Assembly (NCBI GenBank): GCA_030052745.1
Contig: JANBVO010000005.1
Coordinates: 868,001-932,000, forward strand
Source of the DNA: Pleurostoma richardsiae
Lineage: Eukaryota > Ascomycota > Sordariomycetes > Calosphaeriales > Pleurostomataceae
Reading direction: 5' to 3'
Length of the DNA stretch: 64,000 nucleotides
Below the pieces are notes generated by a model, which saw only the letters and a program-made list of their open reading frames with translations, made no database searches and had not been told where the DNA came from. Both the position numbers and the translations under genes were made by a program. This document shows, piece by piece, positions 11,201 to 22,500 of this stretch; position 1 is the stretch's first letter, and each line of letters opens with the position of its first letter.

Positions 11201-14200
11201 CATTTACAGTCCCATACAGGTGGACAAGTTACAACGTTTGGAGGGTAAGGCTGGGCCGTTGGTTATGAAAGGGGAGGGGGCCAGTAGCGGTGATACAACT
11301 ACTGCATAGCATGTGTGAGAGATCTTGGGGACTATTCCCTGTCTGGCCCGTGTCATTCTATTCTATCGCCTGTCCTGTCTGGACTCTGCTCTGGGGGGCA
11401 CGGCATCCATGCCAGAGTCCCCTCTCCTCTCCTCTCTTGCCCCTCAACAGGCCGTATGTCTTGCCCCTCAACAGGCCGTATGTACCTCGTCTCGTCAGCA
11501 GGCAAGCAAGCAAGCAGGACCGGCAAAGATCGAGAGGTCCCGACCGTCCCATCTGCTGGCATGTTGGCGCACGACGCTGCTGCTGCTGCCGGCGGGGGCG
11601 CCTGGCTTACCTGGCTGGCTGGCCGTCGTCTCGAAGCCGAGCGACCTGCAGCGCCAATGCACGGCAGCGGAGGACTTTGGGGGGGAGGCGCTGGAAGGCG
11701 TGGGAAGCAACAGCCGTCAGGACACATGGGACGCGGCCAGAGGCTCGTCAAGCATCCAAGAGGCCGCGGGAGCCACACGATGGGTCGCAGAAGGGGGTGG
11801 CAGTGGGGCCACGCCCTCATCAAGAGCTGCCCCCAAGCCTCCGTAGAGTGTTTTACATTGATGCTGGTGAGGTCCTCGCGCGTTGCGGCCCCCTGATTGG
11901 ACTGCCCTTGCAACTGCTCTGCCCTCCTTCTCAGCCCGCCTGCGAATCGGGCTGCTCTCACAGGCTCGAGCCGAATCAATAACTCGCCGCTAGGAATGGG
12001 AGCCGCGTCGCTGCAAATTTATCAATACGATGCCACCAGCATCGACAATCCTTCAGGAGACAGGGACCAGTCCTTTGGCTGCTGGTCACGAGGAGCCGGA
12101 CAAAGACTCGTCATGATGCCCTCCTTGCCTTAAGATCCAGATCCCTGGAATCTCGACGGTGTGCGGTGGCTGTCCTTGCTTTTAGTGCACATCCTTGAGG
12201 TATACTGTAGCTACATAGCTAGTTACCGTGAGTACCTAACTATCTGGTCTCAGATGTCAGCATCGATCCCGGGTTTCGGCAGTGCAGGCCCCCCAGGTGC
12301 TGCGCTCCTGGTCCGTCCTCAGCGACCGACATGCTGCGGTCCCCGGTCGATCATGTCTTGGTGAACCCCTGTGACACCGTTGTCGTTGTCGCCTTCCCTG
12401 GGCCGCCTTAAGAACCCCGTCATAAGAAGAGGCTGTAAGGCATATGAAGCAGCGGGCACAGCATGAAAACATGGCAGAATACGAGCTGGAGAAACCGGGC
12501 CCTGCGGCCCATCTACCACAGTAGGCGGACACCCGACTTCAGGTGCTACGGGACGTTCCAGTGCCTCTTGTCTGTACCGTCATCCTTCCCTCATCCCACC
12601 GACTCTCTTCCAACAGACATGGCGTCTGGCCACCTTGCGACCCCCGAGGAGTGCTGCCCCAGTGCTTCCGATCCCGTCTTGGCCAGGCCGCGTCCCCCGG
12701 ATCCCGGACGGGCCCTCCAGTCACCGTATGGATCCTGGCTGGTGTTTAGAGTAGAAGCGGTCACTGCATCCTCAATTGGCAGCGTCGCACCCGCACAGAC
12801 TGGGTGGATGCGGCCAGAGAGAGCAAAAAAAAGTCTCTTTCTGGCCTGCCTGCCGCTCGGCGAACCGTCTCAAAGCTTCACGCCTCTTGGGGAGAGCGAT
12901 CCCCACCACCCTCGCTCGCGTACCGCGTCGGTGTTTGACGATCTGACCCCCGGCCAATTAAACTGGCGGCGCGTTTGACGCTCCTGAAACGCGCCTGTCC
13001 GCTTAGGTACCTGCGGGTGGCCCATGGCCCAATGAGGAACGGCGTGCATTCGGACTGCGGAGGCGAAGGGTCGGGATAGCGTCTCAACAGATGAAAAGCC
13101 TCTCTCTGTGCTCGATGGGAGCCTTTCACTGGCTTGAAAGCGATCGCACAGCTTTTCGGAGCTTTCACCGTTACTCACCTGAGCTACCAGGCTACAAACA
13201 ACGGCAGGAGTGGGTGGGTGTGATATCATGGCACGGGTTGCTCTTCTGTACCCAGGTACCTTGGATATGACTTAATGGTGGTAAGACAGACTGCCATCAC
13301 AGCGGCGAGATGGATCGCTTCGCATCTGCAAGTTGCCGCGCGCCAGCCTGTATTCATTTCTCCTTTCGGTTCTGGAAGCAACGCTCTCCCTGCATGATGA
13401 TTGTGCTCGTGGGATGCGATACAGTATGTTCATCTTCGACTTCTTTGGACAATGACTGTGATATCCATGTCATTATGCCGCTATTCCCATCGCCGATATA
13501 CCCAATCTTGCCATGCATTGTTTCAGGTGTAAAGGTGCACGGTGTCGACCACCCACAGCCCAATCGCCGCATTTGGATCGCCGGTGTGTATATCGTACAT
13601 AATGTGCGGTAGATGTATGTATGCAAGCATTGGTGGACCACTGACAGTGGTCCGAGAAACCTCGCTGTGACGGGTCATTGGCACTTTACTGGGGCCAATG
13701 CCTGCGTGAGGCCCGAGGAACCTCAAGTATAGGACGCTCCAAAAACCTGCCATGTCAATCTGGGTCCATGTGACTTGGTTTGATACTGGCTACAAACAAC
13801 GGTGAGCCTCAGGAATTGTCCTGCCGTTATCATCAAGATGGGAGACATGAGCACATATATGTTTTGTTCGTGCTGTGAAAATACCAGGCTGTGATTGCTG
13901 GAGGCCAGTAACATTCGAACATTATTTATCTTTTTACTCCGGGATTCATGACGGCATTCCGAGGTCGACACACAGGCCGGTGATGGGTCGACGCGACGAG
14001 GCTTGGTGTTGCGGGGCATGACAGCTGCCCAGCTGGCGGCCGGCCGGACAGCCCGCGGCAAGCGTAAATTTTTTTTGGCCCACTCGCAAATATCAAACTC
14101 GCAGCCTCGCAGATTGGGACTATGCCAGGTTATACCCCACAACATCCGCTTCTGTAAGAACTTGAACATATCAAATCTACAGATCTTGTCACTCAACATC

Positions 14201-14221
14201 CCAGCCGAGGACACTCTCATC
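11201..14221. other. 3 kb without a recognised gene
   Basis: The stretch separates the leader of the minus-strand gene from the RPC19 start. Open frames up to about 230 codons occur on both strands near 11290-11980 but overlap one another and translate to low-complexity Ser/Pro/Arg/Cys-rich sequence. It holds a 24-base tandem duplication at 11436-11483. A 13-base word (CTACAAACAACGG) occurs twice, near 13191 and 13790, without further homology around it. No tRNA, transposon end or domain was seen. Confidence 0.5.
11436..11483. repeat. Perfect 24-base tandem duplication
   Basis: Copies 11436-11459 and 11460-11483 are identical; each begins CTTGCCCC and ends CCGTATGT. It lies in non-coding DNA and looks like a recent slippage or repair duplication. 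Confidence 0.95.
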
Positions 14222-14883
14222 ATGTCAGCAAAGTCACGCAGCAGAGGCAGTGGACCGGCGGCGGCGGGCGAGGATACGGTGATGGAGGATGCGCCAGCCG
14301 CTCAGAACGAGGTGACGGACGAATTCGCGGAGGCTCAGGACGAAGAAGAGGAGGAGGAGGAAGAGGAGCCGATCCGGGTCAAGCTGGTGAGGACCTTTGA
14401 TAATCAAGACGTTGATCTGAAAAAAGTACTGACCTGGCATCTCAGCTGCCTGGCTCAACACCTACGGCTGCTTCATTCGAGTTCCTCGAAGAGGGCCACA
14501 CTATGGGCAATGCTCTCAGATACATTATCATGAAGAAGTATGATTCGCCTGGAGTATGGATGTGGGCTGTTCATCTCTAACATTTATCTCCTGCAGTCCT
14601 GACGTTGAGTTCTGTGCTTATTCCATCCCGCATCCCTCAGAAGCGAAGATGAACATCAGAATTCAGACTTACGGTAAGCGATTTCCAGCCATGGTCAGTG
14701 AGTGCAACGTAGTGCTGACGAGATTCAGAGGAAACAACTGCCATCCAGGCTCTGGAGAAGGGGCTCAAAGATCTCCAGGAGCTTTGCGACGTGGTGGCTG
14801 AGAAATTCTGGGTTGCAAAGGATGAAGTCCCAAAAATCCCGGCACCGTCGTACAAGATGCTCGACTCAGAGGATGAGGCATGA
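14222..14883 (+). CDS. rpc19: RNA polymerases I and III subunit AC19 (RPAC2)
   Basis: Four exons (14222-14386, 14446-14537, 14597-14673, 14729-14883) give 162 residues with all phases matching. Residues 1-55 are a variable acidic head with a run of Glu. The rest is the conserved dimerisation fold of the bacterial-alpha type: FEFLEEGHTMGNALRYIIMK, NPDVEFCAYSIPHPSEAK and NIRIQTYEETTAIQALEKGL. AC19 pairs with AC40 to nucleate assembly of RNA polymerases I and III in the nucleus. The ATG has a good context and opens the acidic head usual for the family. Its 3' end is only 153 bases from the convergent complex I gene. Identification is by strong family resemblance. Confidence 0.95.
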
Positions 14884-15036
14884 AGCTGTGAATGAGGACT
14901 CAACCTCACGGCATTTGATTAGACTAGCAGTGGTGGCGTTCATGGCGTGGGATAGATGGAATGCCCCAGCGGGCCTCTCTTTTTGCTTATGGTCAAAACA
15001 CGGCTATGTACATAGGATGCACAATTATATCCACAT

Positions 15037-15769
15037 CTAATTGCGACCCTGTTGCACGTCAGTCTCATGCTGTTATAATCTTCTTCCCGTGCACAGCGGG
15101 AGTTTCGGTATTGCACGACTTACCTCGAGGAAACCAGACATAAAATTCGATGGCAACCGCTTGTCTCCCCGGAAGTTCTCCTCCTTGAAATATTGCATGA
15201 TATGGGCAGTCTGCTTCCAGAAGTTCATCGTCTCCTAGCATTCCCTATTGTCAGCACCCGTCTAGGAACATGGGTTCGGTGCTGGATAGTGAGAGCTGCC
15301 CGGGCAAGCCTGCGCACTCCACGGAGCATGTTGCCCGTCTGGTCCCTTACCTGGTATTCCGCATGGCTCTGGAAGATAAGCACATCAACAACCGGAAGCT
15401 TGTTGACGTATCTGTGACGCTCGAACTCCTGCCTCATCCGCGTCCGGATCGCAGCGACCGGGAGCGGTACAGAGTACATGGTCTGTATCTCAGGTGCCTA
15501 TTGATCGGCCCCCGTCAGCCATTGCCCCTTGTGTTCCTCTCAAATAGGGTCGCACAGATGGCTCGCTGGGAAGTAAACGGTTGGGATTCGGCAGGTTTTC
15601 CGATCAACGTACAGCTCGAATCCATTCCCGGTAGGAGGCGATCACACGCCGCTTCGCCTGCTCCCAATTGGCGGCTGCATCGGACGTTAGTAGTCGCAAA
15701 ATCCATCAGTATCAGAGAATTCTTACATTGCCGCGTCTTCTGGGCGAACTGGGTGGGTGTAATCGCCAT
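15037..15769 (-). CDS. nuo14.8: NADH:ubiquinone oxidoreductase 14.8 kDa subunit (NDUFA6/B14, LYR family)
   Basis: Five small exons (15769-15727, 15674-15613, 15497-15351, 15234-15124, 15048-15037) give 124 residues, the usual size for this mitochondrial complex I subunit. The start [14 protein letters not shown], the LYR-family helix [17 protein letters not shown], the block [20 protein letters not shown] and the end GFLEGRN match the fungal family. LYR proteins bind the mitochondrial acyl carrier protein and dock it on the matrix arm of complex I. The last coding exon holds only Gly-Arg-Asn-stop. Every junction uses GT-AG and keeps phase. A TCACGTGA palindrome lies about 100 bases upstream of the ATG. 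Confidence 0.95.
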
Positions 15770-15872
15770 GGCGTCCGAGCAATTGCTGTTGGATGTCTAT
15801 CCGGCTTTGCGGTTCGGTTTGTCGTCGAGACATGCTGTTCCGAGTTCCAGCGAGCTCCGTCCTGATGGCAGA

Positions 15873-15880
15873 TCACGTGA
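15873..15880. promoter_or_regulatory. TCACGTGA palindrome upstream of the complex I gene
   Basis: The eight-base E-box palindrome sits 104 bases upstream of the complex I ATG (15769) and 91 bases before the plus-strand orphan gene. CACGTG cores bind bHLH factors of the Cbf1 type in fungi. The same eight bases occur only once more in the window, before the uL2 gene. That it works here is inference. Confidence 0.4.
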
Positions 15881-15954
15881 TAATAGACAGACCTCTGCCA
15901 CAGCCTTAGGCAGACAGCTTTCTATTCCATTCCATACATACCAAACACTTAAAC

Positions 15955-15984
15955 ATGGCATCAATCAGCCATGGCACAGAATAA
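15955..15984 (+). CDS. Ten-codon upstream ORF overlapping the start of the heptad-repeat gene
   Basis: An ATG at 15955 opens a frame MASISHGTE-stop that ends at 15984, beyond the ATG at 15971 of the next gene and in another frame. Scanning ribosomes that use it could not simply reinitiate at 15971, so it would lower expression, unless the transcript starts downstream of 15955. Coding status is not claimed; it is listed as a possible translational control element. Confidence 0.35.
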   Translation: MASISHGTE

Positions 15985-16480
15985 TCCGAATCCCCAGCCT
16001 AACTTTGACAATATTGCTGCTACTACCAACGATATTGCCACTGCAAGCACCGTTCTCAACAACGAACTACCTCTGATACGGAACTTAGAAAGTCTTCAGC
16101 TAGGCCAGCAGATTCTTGATCGACTAGACGCTATCGATCAGCGACAGATCACTTTCGATCAGCGACAGACCGCTTTCGATCAGCGACTGACCGCTATCGA
16201 TCAGCGACTGACCGCTTTCGATCAGCGACAGATCCGCTCTGAAAACCATCTGATCAGACTACGAAATACACAAAGGCACTTTTCTAACGCTACCGCTCCC
16301 ATTACTCCTCTCCTACATCCCCAAACTGGGCTTGTTATTCCACACTGTCCAACTACGATCACTGAGATCTATCAGTTAGACGGTCCTACGGCAACAGCAA
16401 TCCTTCAAGCTCTAGGAGTAAACGTACCTCACAGCTTAGCATTGAGAAGGAAGGCCGTGCATCAGCAACTCTTCAACTAG
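15971..16480 (+). CDS. Small heptad-repeat (DQR) orphan protein
   Basis: A single uninterrupted frame encodes 169 residues. Residues 1-55 are Asn/Gln-rich then helical. Residues 56-90 are five tandem heptads of the form D-Q-R-(Q/L)-x-x-(F/I), encoded by a 21-base DNA repeat, and should form a coiled coil. The C-terminal part (about 112-169: PHCPTTITEIYQLDGPTATA, then a basic helix ending LALRRKAVHQQLF) resembles a short helical module, somewhat SAP-like, that I recall from lineage-specific families of filamentous fungi. It has no signal peptide or membrane segment. Function is unknown. It sits in a tight gap between the divergent complex I gene (201 bases) and BUD31 (127 bases). The recent repeat suggests variable copy number between strains. 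Confidence 0.7.
   Translation: MAQNNPNPQPNFDNIAATTNDIATASTVLNNELPLIRNLESLQLGQQILDRLDAIDQRQITFDQRQTAFDQRLTAIDQRLTAFDQRQIRSENHLIRLRNTQRHFSNATAPITPLLHPQTGLVIPHCPTTITEIYQLDGPTATAILQALGVNVPHSLALRRKAVHQQLFN
16136..16240 (+). repeat. Five in-frame 21-base repeats coding for DQR heptads
   Basis: Five tandem 21-base units each begin GATCAGCGAC. They are nearly identical, differing mainly at CAG/CTG, ATC/ACC and TTC/ATC positions. The unit is exactly seven codons, so gain or loss of copies keeps frame and the coiled-coil register. Confidence 0.95.
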
Positions 16481-16607
16481 CCCGACGAAGGATTTCCATA
16501 TCTACGGAAGCACCCGCCGCTGTGACGACTTCATACTCTCTTTTCTCATTAACACATTGCGAATCCTCTCACTCGACCTCAACAACCAGCTCAGCCAGCA
16601 AAAGAAT

Positions 16608-17142
16608 ATGCCGGCCATCCGCCACTCTTCCAAGCGCAAGCCCCCTCCGGAGGGGTTCAGCGACATCGAGGACGACCTGCTGATCTTCAGCAACAAGATG
16701 AAGGATGCGCAGAACGCCTCGACGGACAATATCGGCAAGAACCAGGCCAAGTGGCCCGTCTTTCAGATCTCCCACCAGCGGAGCCGCTACATCTACGAGC
16801 TCTACTACGAGAAGGAGGCCATCAGCAGGCAACTCTACGAGTGGCTCCTGAAGAACGGGTACGCGGACGCGATGCTGATCGCGAAGTGGAAGAAGCAGGG
16901 TTATGAGAAGGTATGTCGGCCGCCCCTATATGTATACTCCCCCGGGCGTGATCTACGCACTTCGGGAAGAAAGTCGTGCTAACTTGTTTGTTGTGTAGCT
17001 GTGTTGCCTTCGCTGTGTCCAGACGAAAGAGACGAACTTCAACAGCACTTGCATCTGCCGTGTACCCCGGGCACAGATGAAGGAGGAGCAGGATATACAA
17101 TGCGTCAGCTGTGGATGTAGAGGCTGTGCTTCCAGCGACTGA
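16608..17142 (+). CDS. cwc14: Pre-mRNA splicing factor BUD31/Cwc14 (G10 family)
   Basis: Two exons (16608-16910, 16999-17142) with a GTATGT...GTGTAG intron encode 148 residues, the normal length of this very conserved protein. The N-terminus MPAIRHSSKRKPPPEGF, the helical core and the Cys-rich zinc-cluster tail (LCCLRCVQTKETNFNSTC, IQCVSCGCRGC, ending SSD) are all present. BUD31 belongs to the NineTeen-related part of the activated spliceosome and binds near the U6/catalytic core in the nucleus. The 127-base spacing from the orphan gene upstream leaves little room for a promoter, so its promoter may lie within or overlap that gene. Confidence 0.97.
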
Positions 17143-17453
17143 TCATCGCTGTTGTGGTTTCACATTTGCTCGTTCTCGGGATTCATAGGCCATACCCGAT
17201 TCACGTCGAATTTTAGCAGGAGTTTGGGCGTCTTGCGTTGAAAATGGGAGGAAGGTGCTCATATTGATACCGATGAGGCAGGCACGCCTCTCACGTCTTC
17301 TTAATTGGCCAGCAAGGAATAGACTCAATCTTCAGGCACATCAGTGCACTTCATCATTCATCATTCATTCATCCTGAGGGTATATGCATCTGTTTCGTGA
17401 TGTCGTTTCATGTCATCTTTCCAAGCTGATCAATATTTCTGCCCAAGCTGTTC
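17143..17453. other. Convergent 3' spacer
   Basis: A 311-base gap lies between the stop codons of BUD31 (plus) and the ZNF511-like gene (minus). It holds a short TCATTCA run near 17349-17372 and otherwise nothing recognised; it probably carries both 3' untranslated regions. Confidence 0.6.
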
Positions 17454-18301
17454 TCATGTGCGTGGGAATCCGACCTTCTCTCTGCGGCCGAAGCGTATAC
17501 TCGTGGGAACGAACTGCAGGGCGGATATGGCTCCCGTCAACTCATCCATCTCCGTGTCAGCATCCTTTCCAACGTAGGCCGGCGCCGATCTTTTTGGTGA
17601 GGTTATCTCCCCTTCCGGGGCTCCCAGTGCAGCCGCTACCGCCCCGATATCGATTCTGCTGGACCGACGTCCAGCTGGCCGCACTGCCTTCTGGGTTTGC
17701 TGCTGTTGGCTGCTTGACTGCCGTCGATGCCTTCCCTGCTCAACTAACATAGATCTTCTCCCGTCAATGCCCTCTTGTGTGATGGCAAAGAAGTAGTTGC
17801 GGGGGAACATATGCTTGTCAATCATATGTAGCCGTCTCTTCTCCGGGGAGGAGCATTTCCTCTCACAGCCTTCCACGAAACAGGTATACTACGTTCACAA
17901 TGTCAGTAGTGGTTGAGTTCCAGCCAGTGGAGGTAATGACTTACGGTGCGCTCTCCCTTCTCCCTCTTGGCAGCCACGAAGGCGTCGTGACACTCTTCGA
18001 TATGGATGTCCAGCAGATGACTTGAGGGGAAGTTCTTCCTGCACTCTAGACACCTGTTCGTGTGCGACTTGCTATAGTGAGCTGCATAGTTTTCGTAAGT
18101 GTCAAACGTCAGGCCCTCCTTGTGGCCCGGCAGGAAGCACCTCATCGTGCTCGGTGGATTCGCGGCTTGTCCCTCCTCGGAGAGATCGAGACCGACGATC
18201 TTCGGCGCGGGGACTTCTATTATCGCTACGTCGCGGTCGGGGCCGTCATCTCCTGCGGGAGACGAGCTTGGCTCTTCTTCAGGCTCGCGTGAGCGCTTCA
18301 T
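17454..18301 (-). CDS. C2H2 zinc-finger protein of the ZNF511 type
   Basis: Two exons (18301-17945, 17888-17454) give 263 residues. Three zinc-finger-like units are visible: Cys55 with His75/His80, Cys84-Cys87 with His100 and Cys104/His105, and Cys122-Cys127 with His140/His145. The spacing and the order of an isolated finger, a tight finger and a third after a linker match ZNF511 family proteins, which are poorly characterised nuclear proteins. The N-terminal 50 residues are acidic and the C-terminal 90 are Gln/Arg-rich and disordered. The ATG at 18301 opens the basic MKRSREPEEE head. The first exon ends exactly before the third finger, and the intron (56 bases) is in phase 0. DNA binding is not demonstrated for the family. 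Confidence 0.85.
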
Positions 18302-19538
18302 CTTTTTGCTGAGTGTGGTGGCGGGAGGGGCTATTATTTACTTTGCTGAGATGAACCGGCCCTCAGAGCCAACACTGCTAGCCACCTCAGCGCTCTGCTG
18401 CGAGTTCGGATGAACCGAAACCCAGAGTTGTTGGGTTCTTTCTTTGTATGTGCGGGTCGGTGGATGCGGAAGATACCGTGGTATGTGTGATTTCTTCGCG
18501 GGCTGAGTGTAGGTTTAAGAATGCCTGGCACGGAGAAAGCTCAGCGGTGTGAGTTGCAGCTGGATGTTGACTTCATGGTGGGGTAGTCGATAAGATACCT
18601 GACGATGGAGGAATTTCTTATGCCTGGGACGCCACAGCAAGGCCCACAGAGGCAGAAATCAATGCGTGGCTGGTGAGCCAGGCACGTTGAAGGCGGCGTC
18701 GCTGGAACTGGGAAGCCTCTTTCGTGGTTGTGGGCGCCGGCGGACAGACAGACAGACAGACAGGGGTGACTGCGGCCGGAGGGGCTTAGCGTCGCCGCCC
18801 GTCGCGAGCATCAGTCGAGAGGAATCATTTCGCAAATCTGCGACTTCAGTTTTGCCATTCGTTCTGCTGTGCTGCCTTGCTCTCCTCTCTGCCATACTCA
18901 GCCTGAGGTACCAGCCGTGCCTCGCCCTCCACTGTCACCCTCCCGCTCAGCGCGCTCCCTCAAATCACTCAGCGCTCATCGCCATCCGGCCTTCGTCTCC
19001 GTATCTCCATACTTAGTATGCTGAGCCGTGTCGCCAATGTGTTCTTCACCAGCAGTCGGCGAACATCATCCCAGCCGCGCCCAACCCAGCCGACTTCCGA
19101 CCTGCCGGCAACGTATTGCTAGTTATGGATTGCATGCGCGACTTCGTCTCAACCTCGGATTCGCGTGAGCCCACCTCCTGACTGTGTGTGGGCTCACTTC
19201 ACTCACCTGAACTCATCTTACCTGAACTCACACCTCACTTCGCCTTTGCCGCACATCCTGGGCTCCCAGTGCGAGACCCGGGGTTTCCCAAACTCATATT
19301 TGATCTCGTCCACTCTGACCACCTCGCTGGCTCCGGCTGCGCCACCGGAAATAGGTACTTGCCAGCGTGACGATGGCGAGTACCGCTCAGCAAACCTGGC
19401 TGTGAGTATTCGCTGTCCCAGTTGTGCGCAGATATAATACGTTTTCGTTCCTCCCTCAAACTGCCGGGTCGGCCTCCACGGTGATACTACGCGTGGCGCA
19501 CCTCATGTGTCGGCTGCTACTGCCGTCTCTCAACGACG
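18302..19538. other. Divergent intergenic region between the zinc-finger and EST1-like genes
   Basis: About 1.2 kb between two divergent starts, probably holding both promoters. It contains five GACA tetramers (18743-18762) and a repeated word ACCTGAACTCA near 19205-19230. No credible extra gene is seen; the frames present are short and overlap. Confidence 0.5.
18743..18762. repeat. (GACA)5 microsatellite
   Basis: Five perfect tetramers lie in the divergent intergenic region; non-coding. Confidence 0.95.
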
Positions 19539-22500
19539 ATGGCCGACGCACAGCAGTCCCCCCCTGATACTGGCCGCTTGCTGATGACACTGGTCAGTAA
19601 TGCCCAAAAGGCACGCCGAGCTGTCTTGAAGGAGATTGAGCAGCTCAAGAAGGATGCTGGAGATAAAAATGAGGAAGCGCATCTCCATGCGGTGGAGGAT
19701 CTCTTATCGGGGTGAGTCGAACTTCATCGATGCCGTCCTGCACGCCTCTTCTAACCCAGTCAACAGTTTTCGCCTCGCCTGTGTGCAAACTATCTTCCTG
19801 GATTTCAAGTTTTCCGCCGAACATGACGTCGAGGGCACCCTGTGGCAGATCCACAGCTTCGTGAACAACGAGTATCGAGGTCTGTTAGGCCGACTTAAGG
19901 TCCCACAGCAGCTTGTAACCAAACGCAAGGTCGAGAGGATGTACGCCAAGTATCTGAGAACCGCCCAGTACTTCTACAAAGGCTACATCCAGCGACTCTG
20001 GGCACGCTATGATTTGCCCCAGCTGGAGCGGATAGCTCGGTGTATTCGCGTTGATCCTCTAGAGACCGGCAACGTCGAGCGTCTCGAGGCCGCCTCGGTG
20101 CAGCCCGAAATGCTCAAGTCCTGCCATGCAACATTGATTCACCTTGGCGACCTCTCGAGATACCGCGCCAAAGCCCGGCAGAAGTTGCACGCGTCTGAGA
20201 CTGCTCTGACTTATTACGCGATCGCTCAGGACGTGAATCCTGATTCCGGATTCGCTCACCATCAAATGGGTGTTGTGCACCTGGACGATAAGAACCACCT
20301 GGAGATTGTCTATCATTTCTACCGCGCATGGGCTGTCGAGTCTCCACATCCGAATGCAGCAAATAACCTCGAAGTTGAATTCAAGAGTCTCTTGCTGCCT
20401 TCGACCCCTGGGAGACGATCTGGTCCTCCGGATGCGCACGAGGCGTTCAAGTCTTGGTTCGTCCGCCTCCATGCTAGGTTCTTCAAGGGCGAGGTTTTCT
20501 CTCAACATGCGGAGCTTGAAGAAGAGGTCCTGCACCGGTTCGAGATGATCCTTAAGAATCCGGGCGTCATCCCCTTGTTGCTAAAGATGGTCCTTATCAA
20601 CATTTCTGCGTATCACATTGCTAAGACCAAGGTCGAGCGTAAGTCAGCCCCGACACGGCGCCTGTCCCTTAGTTCGCCGTTCTTGCCATGCTTGCAGAAG
20701 TTTAACGCTTATCTGTGTTAGGGAAATGGACACTTACCGCATCTCGTTCCTGTCAATTCATCCTGCGCCTGAATGTTCGGGCAATCTTGACTCTTACGCG
20801 CCTGCTCCAGACGGAGTTACGAGACGTTGACAAGTCGGCTCCTCCGGCGCAGGATGGGAGAGTACCCGGATCTGCGGGAGGCAGTAGCGCTGGTACTTCA
20901 GGTTCCCAGGCCTATGCCGAGAACATTATTCCGCTCCTGAGAATCTACGTAGCCTGGATCTGCGCGTATCGAGCGGACCTCATCAAGTATGAAGAGCATC
21001 TCGAACCTTACATTCACGAGATGTATCGGACTCTGGCTCAGAGCGCTACGCGGCTCGTACAGGAGTTCGGCGGACGGGACTTGGCGGCTTCTCCATACCT
21101 TCTCTTCGAGGACCTGGAGGTACTTGGTCTCAGCCCAATTGATCATCCAGGCTTGCCATCACCTTGCCGATTACAACGACTTGCCGACAGAGATGTACGG
21201 AAGCCGCGGGCAGAAGACCTAGGACGTGCGCCAAAAGGTTCACGAGAGGAGACCATGAGCCGAGTTTACGATATTCTCAGCTGCATCTTCTCTCTTGCCA
21301 GTGATCCCGCTTTCCCCCTTGTGGCGGATGCCGGGGACGGTGAGTCGCTCGAGGCTGTCACGATAAGCTACCAGGAGGGTGCTCATCAGCCGCAACCGAG
21401 TGGAGGGTCCACTGCCGGACCTTCTTCCTTACTCGATGCCAGTGTCAAGGACCTGACCTCAAGACTCACTGGCTTTCAGGCTGGTGTCGAGCAGTCAGGC
21501 TCAGGCTTGTCGGCAAGTCTCACCAAATCAGGAGAACTCCCTCCTGTAGCAACAGGTGACGAGCGACAAAGCTATGCCGCCTCCAGTCTCGGTGGTCAGA
21601 CAATTCAGGTTAATGCCGAGCAGCAAGGACACGTGGATACAGCTGCTGAAATAGAAGCAGAGTTCAGCATCGACCGCGATATGTATAACATGGTCAATGA
21701 CTTTTTGGCACCCCCGGAAGCTTCCTCCCGCCAACCAGCCCATGAAGAGACGTCCTACGGAATGCATTCGTCAACTGCTGACGAGATTTTCGGTGCTCTC
21801 CAGTCCAAGAGCCCGACGCCTCGTTCTGCTACAGGAAAGGCCTTTCCTACGCTTCCGTGGAACTATTTTATCTCCCCAACACCACACCGTCCGGACCAGG
21901 TGGGAGTGACGGGCAGCCCTGATGGAACTCGGGCTCCACGCACCTATGGCGGTTCCCCAAGTGGCTGGGGTAATTCAACGCTCCGACTAGAAGACCCTTT
22001 CGTGGCTCCCGTGGATACACGGCTCAGACGCGACATATCCTCCTTGTTCGACGCAGATTATCCGGCGGCCCTTGGCGACAGTACCAGAGGGGGCAACATG
22101 GACCTAGATTTCTTGCAGCAGACCTCGGCAAACTTCACAGGGAGCGCAGTGGCCAGGGCCTCGGGCCACCAACCCACTAGCTCAACGAGCAGCAGCCAGC
22201 CGTCGACTTCACGTCAGGGATGGAACACGGTGGCGGGCAGCAATCGTCGCATGTCGCAGCCTCTAAATGATACATACGGGGAAACGCTCGATCAGAGCTC
22301 AAAGCAGGCGAACCAGTTAGGTGCTCGGTATAAGGAACCGCCGTTCGCTTCGACAGCGTTTTCGCAGCAGACATCAAGCTTGCCACCGGTCAACAGCCCA
22401 TGGGGACTGCCCGGAGCACAGGCTGGAGCGCAGGCCGGACCCTTTCCGCGATATAGGCAGGCCTCCCTTTCTTCTGGCTACTACTCCCAGCCCAACAACG

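Noticed and set aside
11290-11982. Overlapping open frames up to 230 codons on both strands
   Set aside because: Four frames are open at once over the same DNA, typical of G/C-rich non-coding sequence; none has a domain or plausible start.
13191-13803. 13-base word CTACAAACAACGG present twice, about 600 bases apart
   Set aside because: Flanks are unrelated; there are no terminal repeats or target duplication, so there is no support for a mobile element.
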